From Rhizoctonia solani (Eukaryota > Basidiomycota > Agaricomycetes > Cantharellales > Ceratobasidiaceae), in assembly GCF_016906535.1 (NCBI RefSeq), contig NC_057378.1, positions 1,116,001 to 1,180,000 on the forward strand: DNA of 64,000 nucleotides. Direction: 5' to 3'. Positions within the stretch are counted from its first letter, which is position 1, and every line of letters starts with the position of its first letter. Below, piece by piece: positions 59,074-64,000 of the stretch. A model generated the notes under the pieces. The model made no database searches, was not told the DNA's origin, and worked only from the letters and a program-made list of their open reading frames with translations. The position numbers and the translations under genes were made by a program.

Positions 59074-60505
59074 TCACAGGTCTAAGAAAATCTTCCACAA
59101 GATCGAGAACAACAATCCTTGCAGGCCGTTTGCTAAAATTCTGGTCTTGAGTCCACGTCCAAAGAGACCGACGATTCCGTCTTGGAGGACGACCAATCTT
59201 GCAGCTTCGGCTGTATGTATTCAACCTTAGTGAACAAAAGAAAGGTTATAAAATATCGGAGACGTACAGTATGAAACTTTGGTATCGTTGACTTGGCGGT
59301 AGGTCTTGACCACACGGAGTGAGTTGGAGATTGAGTCTGACACGATCGAGGCGCAGAACCCGATAAACGCCAGGCGAAGTAGCCACCAGAATAGAGGATG
59401 CTTGGGAGGTTCGGTGATTACCTCGCTCAAGTAGTTGTACTATAGAGGAGGGTAAGTATAATATGATAATGAAATAAATCGAGAAATGCCCACCGTAGCA
59501 AACCAGGGATAGTGGCCCACGAAAGTTGCCGCAGCAGTCGCAAGCGCACCCCACCATAGACTCCCAATCCCATCTGTCTTGATGCGTTGTCTGAGAAGTG
59601 CGGTTCCCCGCGCACCTTGAGCTTGAAGTGTGGTCTTAAGTGTGTCGATCGGAGTGAGGATCATCCTAAACCCGGCGGCACTAAGAACAAATGTGAGTCG
59701 AAAGACAAGTCGACAAGGTAGATGGTACATACCAAGCGGAAGCGAAAACGGTCTTGATGGGCGTGGGTAACTTGCTCAAGTACGAGTTGGACTGCAAGAG
59801 AGCGAGGATCCCAGCATTTGCTGCGGTATCACCAAAGCGGGATACGGGGCCTTTCAGAGATTTACATGTAAGAATGATTACTTGGAGGGCAAGGATTGGA
59901 AATAGACCTTGAACGAGTGCTGGACCGATACCCTGATAGTATCTCCTGATTCCGCCGTCTTGGTAGAGGGTACGGGTTGCCGTAGTGAAAGATGTGCCAT
60001 GGCGGTATTGGTAGTTCATGATAGTTCGGAGTGGCTATGAGGGATTTAGTTCACACGCATCTGCCGAATAAGCATTTGAGCTTACCATAAGAGTCAAGAC
60101 TTGAAGCACCATGGCTGTTCCGCATGGGTCGAGTTAGCAGCTGTCAGGCCACAAAGTAGTATAACCTACCGGCAGCACCACTCAATCCTCCCCCTAACGC
60201 TCGCTTCAGTGCTCCTTTGAGATCAAACTATAAAATATCAAGGTAAGTCTTGGGTAAATTAGAAAGCAATTCAGACATACGTCAACATCGTCTGCGTCTA
60301 TCCACCCCTTGATAAAGATACCCAACACAACGGCGGCAAGGAGAGCCCAGAACAACCTCCAAGCATACCAGAATTTGGTCTTTGGTTCGGGTTGAGGTTC
60401 AAGCAAGGCCGCTTGCTCATGTTCATCTGCAGTAGGCTCGCTCTGTAGTAAAGGAGTTCGCTCGCTGCTTCCAGATCGGTTCTCTACGTCAGTACCAGGC
60501 GGCAT
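59074..60505 (-). CDS. Mitochondrial-carrier-like membrane protein (SLC25-type)
   Basis: Starts at ATG 60505 (MPPGTDVENRSGSSERTPLL), an acidic and Ser-rich N-terminus followed by a membrane helix 'WRLFWALLAAVVLGIFIKGW'. Then carrier-type repeats: 'GGLSGAAAMVLQVLTLM', 'TLYQDGGIRRYYQGIGPALV', and the signature-like 'ILTPIDTLKTTLQAQG' with 'IKTDGIGSLWWGALATAAAT'. Later, 'RLAFIGFCASIVSDSISNSL' and 'VVLQDGIVGLFGRGLKTRIL' end in 'KIFLDL' with a stop at 59074. The P-x-D-x-x-K element is degenerate in repeats 1 and 3, as in atypical SLC25 members. The substrate is unknown. About seven exons. Confidence 0.72.
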
Positions 60506-60801
60506 GATGGCGGGCAAGAGCAGATCTAGTATTCATGACGCTATTCATATCCCCCGCAGTGTTGGTCAGTCAGCAATCGCGTGCTTTCAGTCAGCAGATT
60601 AACGGGAGCAATCAATTCCCGATCCGGTAGATAAGATAGCCAAGCCGACACAGCCACTTAAACACCCAACTACTGAACAGTGGCACGTGCATATCTCGTG
60701 ATCTATGTCCCAGATAGCCACATGGCTTCCATCAGACAACCACACCCAACAACGCCAGCTGGGCAGAGGACTCCCCTGTACGTCTGGTGAACTGGTAAAA
60801 G

Positions 60802-63472
60802 ATGCCGAGGCTTAAGGTCATATTATCCTTGCTTATCGTATCCCTTGCCTCCACGGGTGTTGTTGCGAGAAGAGTCAACAATACTATCTATGATACCCAT
60901 CCTACTCGCATAACATACGAGCCCAACGAAGACTTCTGCGCTAAATGGAACGACAAAGTACTTTGGAAGACATGTGAAACATGGGCACAGTCGTGGAGGT
61001 CTGAAGTGTACCATAGCCAGGGCCGGGTGGCAACTTTTCATCAAAGTCTCGATCACGAGCTATCTTCCATGATCATCGATTTTGAAGGTAAATCACATAG
61101 CTATTTATAGGGCTAGTAGTAACTAACATTTGGCTTCATAGGCTCTGCTGTATGGCTTTATGGTCCTCCTCGAAGCCAGATTTCCATAATTCCAGTTGAA
61201 TATAAAATATGTCTGCGCGAGAACCATCACATGGCGTCCGACGTCTTGTGTTACCGAGTGAACGTCGCCGAAGCCTACTCGCACGAAGACAACTACGAAT
61301 CTCCGGTGGTCATATTCGCCAAGGGTGACCTACAACCGCATGAACACCGGATCGTCATATCCGTCGCAGAGCCTGTAGGCGAAGTATCCCAGTACCAAGG
61401 CATCCAGTTCTCTCACGCCGTGTATACGACTGAGCGGCCAACGCCATGGTCAGTCACAAACTCTCGATCCTAACTAGTGACGTAATGCATGCAATCTAGG
61501 CCGATCGAGCAGGATGCTTGGCGCTTTAGACAAGTGATTATGCACGACACTCATCCACTTCTCTCTTATTGGCCCAGAGAGCCAGTCTCCTCGGGTTCAT
61601 CAAAGATCCCATTTGAATTTGGATGGTCACCCAAGACCTATACTGCTGAAGACGGGTCCCGTGTAACTTGGCATGAGCTTCGGTCCCGGGACCAAGAGAA
61701 TCGAGATCGTTGGGGAGTAGACGCTACGATCAAAGGTGGGCGTTATTTCGATTCAATCAGACTACTCGTCATTTCTCATTATCTGAGCTGCAGCCGGCGT
61801 TGTTGAACTTTACGGAGTTCCAAAAGCTCACATCACGGATACCGACTACCTCAGTCCTATTTGCGTTCGAATCAACTCGGGGAACTGCGAAATTGTCGAT
61901 CTCAAACATGCATACCTAGAGACAAATCATCGACACGAAGCAGTATTGCTATGGCGGAGTGATGCTCTCGATCCGGATCTCAGGACTCATATTGCTGTTC
62001 GGTTGGTCGAATCAGAGGGGAAAGACATGTCCGTATTCCCATTCAAAGAGATTAGGTACTTTGAGAAGCAAGAGTACTCCAGGTGAGCTTTTTGGATTGC
62101 TACATGGACAATATTCGGTATTCACTAGGGATATTGCTAGCCCGGACCTTCCCTCGGTTCAGACGAAAACCGTCTCGGTCTCGCACGATGATACAGCTGT
62201 TGTTTATTATCCCGGAAGACGATGCCTGGCCTGGACAGGATGGTGGTGTTCAGACTGGTTCGACCCGTGGGTCTGGAAAGAAGCCGCGGAAGGGTTCACG
62301 TATCGGAGCACGGTCTGGTCGTATCGTGAGAGCGAAGATCCAAGCATCACGCTTGAATTCCAAGGTACATCTTTACGACCTGTTTGAGCTTGTTGTCTGA
62401 GCTGAAGGATTCATCAGGATCGGAGGTACACGTTTACGGAGCACCGAAATCGCTAGTAAAAGGCCCGTTGGCATCACAGCATGTATGCATCAACGACGTA
62501 TGCCACCTGATCGATGCCGAACAAGCGTACCTAAATGCTCCGACTAGCCTTATCGAATCCTCTTCTATCAACTCCACATCTTTGACGCTATCCCCCAAAC
62601 TCGAACCCGTCCTGCTTTGGAGTCAAACAGGACTCGACGATCAAACTCAGCACACGCTGCGACTTGCGCTTGCTCCTTTACACTCGCAAGACGATGCGGA
62701 AATGACCATTGCAAAGATCACGTATACGAGGTTCTCGGGACATTCACGGCCTGATACACCCATACCTCCCCCAGACGAATCTTATGAAGGTCCACTGTTC
62801 CCACCTTATGCGGAGAAATGGGCACCGAGACCTCCGTCGCCGCCGCCTAAGCATGAACCAAAACCAGAACCAGTTCCCCATCCACAACCTTCCACCTCGC
62901 ATTCCCATCCCGAACCGGAGCCAACCTACCCCTCAACGGCACATCCGGTTCCGACCGGTAGTCCAGGATCCACTCACCCACATCCACTACCGTCTCCTGA
63001 ATCAGAGCCCGAATCGCCCTCGTTGTTCTTCACGTTGCTCGGTTGGTCGCTTTTCCTGTTTGGCTTGGGCAGCCTCGTAGTAGCCAAGCGACGTCTCGAT
63101 CAAAAGAGGAGAGAGTTGCAGTGGCTGTTGGATGCGAGACTCGACCAGGCTCATTTGAATTTCGAATCAGGACATTGGGGATCCACGATTTACGAGGGCA
63201 CGTCCACTTATGGGGGAACGAATCCCGGGTATGGGTCTGTTCGCGGAGGCCCAACGCATTATGGGAGGCCGTCTACCCCGGGAAGCACAGCCCCACAGGG
63301 GAGCTCAGGTTTGAACTATGGTCAACCACCGCCCTCACACCGTGGTGATGGGAGTGTTTTTTCGGGGACATCCACGCGTTTGCCTACCTATTCCGATGTC
63401 ATCCGCGAGCAGCAGACACGCACCCAGCGAACGCAGACGTTTGTAGCTCAGCAGCGCGGTGGACGCCGATAA
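60802..63472 (+). CDS. Large transmembrane protein with three ectodomain repeats and a PY-like tail
   Basis: Starts at ATG 60802 with a signal peptide MPRLKVILSLLIVSLASTGV. Three related extracellular repeats are visible at exon starts: 'GSAVWLYGPPRSQISIIPVE', 'AGVVELYGVPKAHITDTDYL' and 'GSEVHVYGAPKSLVKGPLAS', each followed about 30 residues later by a 'C-x-x-x-(5-8)-AY' element ('VNVAEAYSHE', 'VDLKHAYLET', 'IDAEQAYLNA'). The pattern suggests beta-sandwich (galactose-binding-like) domains. A Pro/Ser/Glu-rich stalk then leads to one membrane helix 'FFTLLGWSLFLFGLGSLVVA' and a Gly/Tyr-rich cytosolic tail ending 'LPTYSDVIREQQ'. About 840 residues with short introns at each repeat boundary. Paralogous to 51893-52992. 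Likely a cell-surface sensor or adhesin; function unknown. Confidence 0.75.
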
Positions 63473-63602
63473 CTCAATACCACTATTGAATAGTGATGAA
63501 AATTCTGGTGTTTTGGATTATAAAAAAAGCATGTATATTCTGTTGTATCGACTGAAATAAGAGTGGTATCGCTGGCTGGTATCAGCGCAGATGTTCAGAA
63601 AT

Positions 63603-64000
63603 TTAGAACGAGAGTGTAGCTCCTGCGCTGGATACAGCTGCCACGACGGCGCTGGCGTCGAGGAGATCGTAGTCATAAGGGGCAGTGCTGAATGTGCCTA
63701 TTGAAAAAATCAGCAAGTATTCGCGGTGGATGCGTTAGGACACTTACCGGCCTCGGCTGTGTTTTCGCCATCTCCAAAATCGTTACCAGTGGCGACCGCG
63801 TATCCGGAGTCGGTCGAGTAAAGGGGCTTCTTGAGACCGCTGTTTATTTGATCAAGTTAGCATCGGAAGTCGTCTTGAGCGCATATATCCCACCTGAATA
63901 CGTTGTTCTCGACAAGGAGTTGGGCGCCAACACGGGTGTTGATACCGTCACTCGAGTCGTAATAGCTGAGAAAGATGATCAGTTTCGAGTACCCCAAGAG
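63603..64000 (-). CDS. Pectate lyase, family PL1 (3' part only)
   Basis: Truncated by the right end of the window. The last three exons read 'YYDSSDGINTRVGAQLLVEN' and 'NVF', then 'KKPLYSTDSGYAVATGNDFG' with 'DGENTAEAG', then 'TFSTAPYDYDLLDASAVVAA' and 'VSSAGATLSF', stop at 63603. 'GINTRxGAQxLVENNVF' and the PYxYxL...V...AGATL ending are typical of the C-terminal part of fungal secreted PL1 lyases, which cleave de-esterified pectin by beta-elimination with Ca2+. The enzyme start, signal peptide and catalytic Arg lie outside the window. Confidence 0.85.

Overview
This window is nuclear DNA of a filamentous basidiomycete. The genes are broken by many short introns (about 45-65 nt, GT..AG), and several families typical of Agaricomycetes are present: a kelch-repeat/protein-kinase fusion, F-box/LRR-type proteins, a microexon-containing cytochrome P450, a sedolisin protease, plant-cell-wall enzymes and pheromone-precursor-like genes. 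The combination (kelch-kinase, pectate lyase, GH78, PY-motif membrane proteins) would fit a plant-associated Cantharellales fungus such as Rhizoctonia. That assignment is an inference; no rRNA or other marker is present to prove it.

Layout. 0-6 kb: a GH78-like alpha-L-rhamnosidase and the replicative helicase subunit MCM5, both on the minus strand. 6.3-8.0 kb: a complete Tc1/mariner element with 96-bp terminal inverted repeats, a TA target duplication and an intact DD34E transposase. 8.7-20 kb: an FtsJ-like (probably degenerate) methyltransferase, a conserved hypothetical protein, a secreted Ish1-like protein, a cytochrome P450, a coiled-coil protein and an F-box/LRR protein. 21.8-31.3 kb: a kelch-kinase fusion, a vacuolar Ca2+/H+ exchanger, the U5 snRNP thioredoxin-fold protein Dim1 and an F-box-like protein. 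32.5-35 kb: a secreted sedolisin (S53). 35.7-40.9 kb: three divergent paralogues of a small secreted protein family sharing a four-exon layout. 41.6-44.3 kb: mitochondrial HSP10 and HSP60 head to head over a shared 170-bp promoter.

44.3-56.8 kb is gene-poor and repeat-rich. It carries three near-identical 71-residue genes whose products end in Ser-Met-Cys-Glu-Ile-Ile-Met, each inside a duplicated block of about 0.9 kb (one forward, two reversed). They look like lipopeptide mating-pheromone precursors with a prenylation signal one residue longer than a standard CaaX box. A short paralogue of a PY-motif membrane protein lies between them. Next to this cluster, at 56.8-58.6 kb, is STE24, the CaaX-processing zinc metalloprotease. 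The window ends with a mitochondrial-carrier-like protein, the long form of the PY-motif membrane protein, and the 3' end of a pectate lyase.

The most interesting material is (i) the pheromone-like gene triplet beside STE24, with its unusual C-terminus, and (ii) the three-member small-secreted-protein cluster at 36-41 kb. Exon boundaries were inferred by eye from splice sites and reading-frame continuity, so internal junctions may be off by a few bases.
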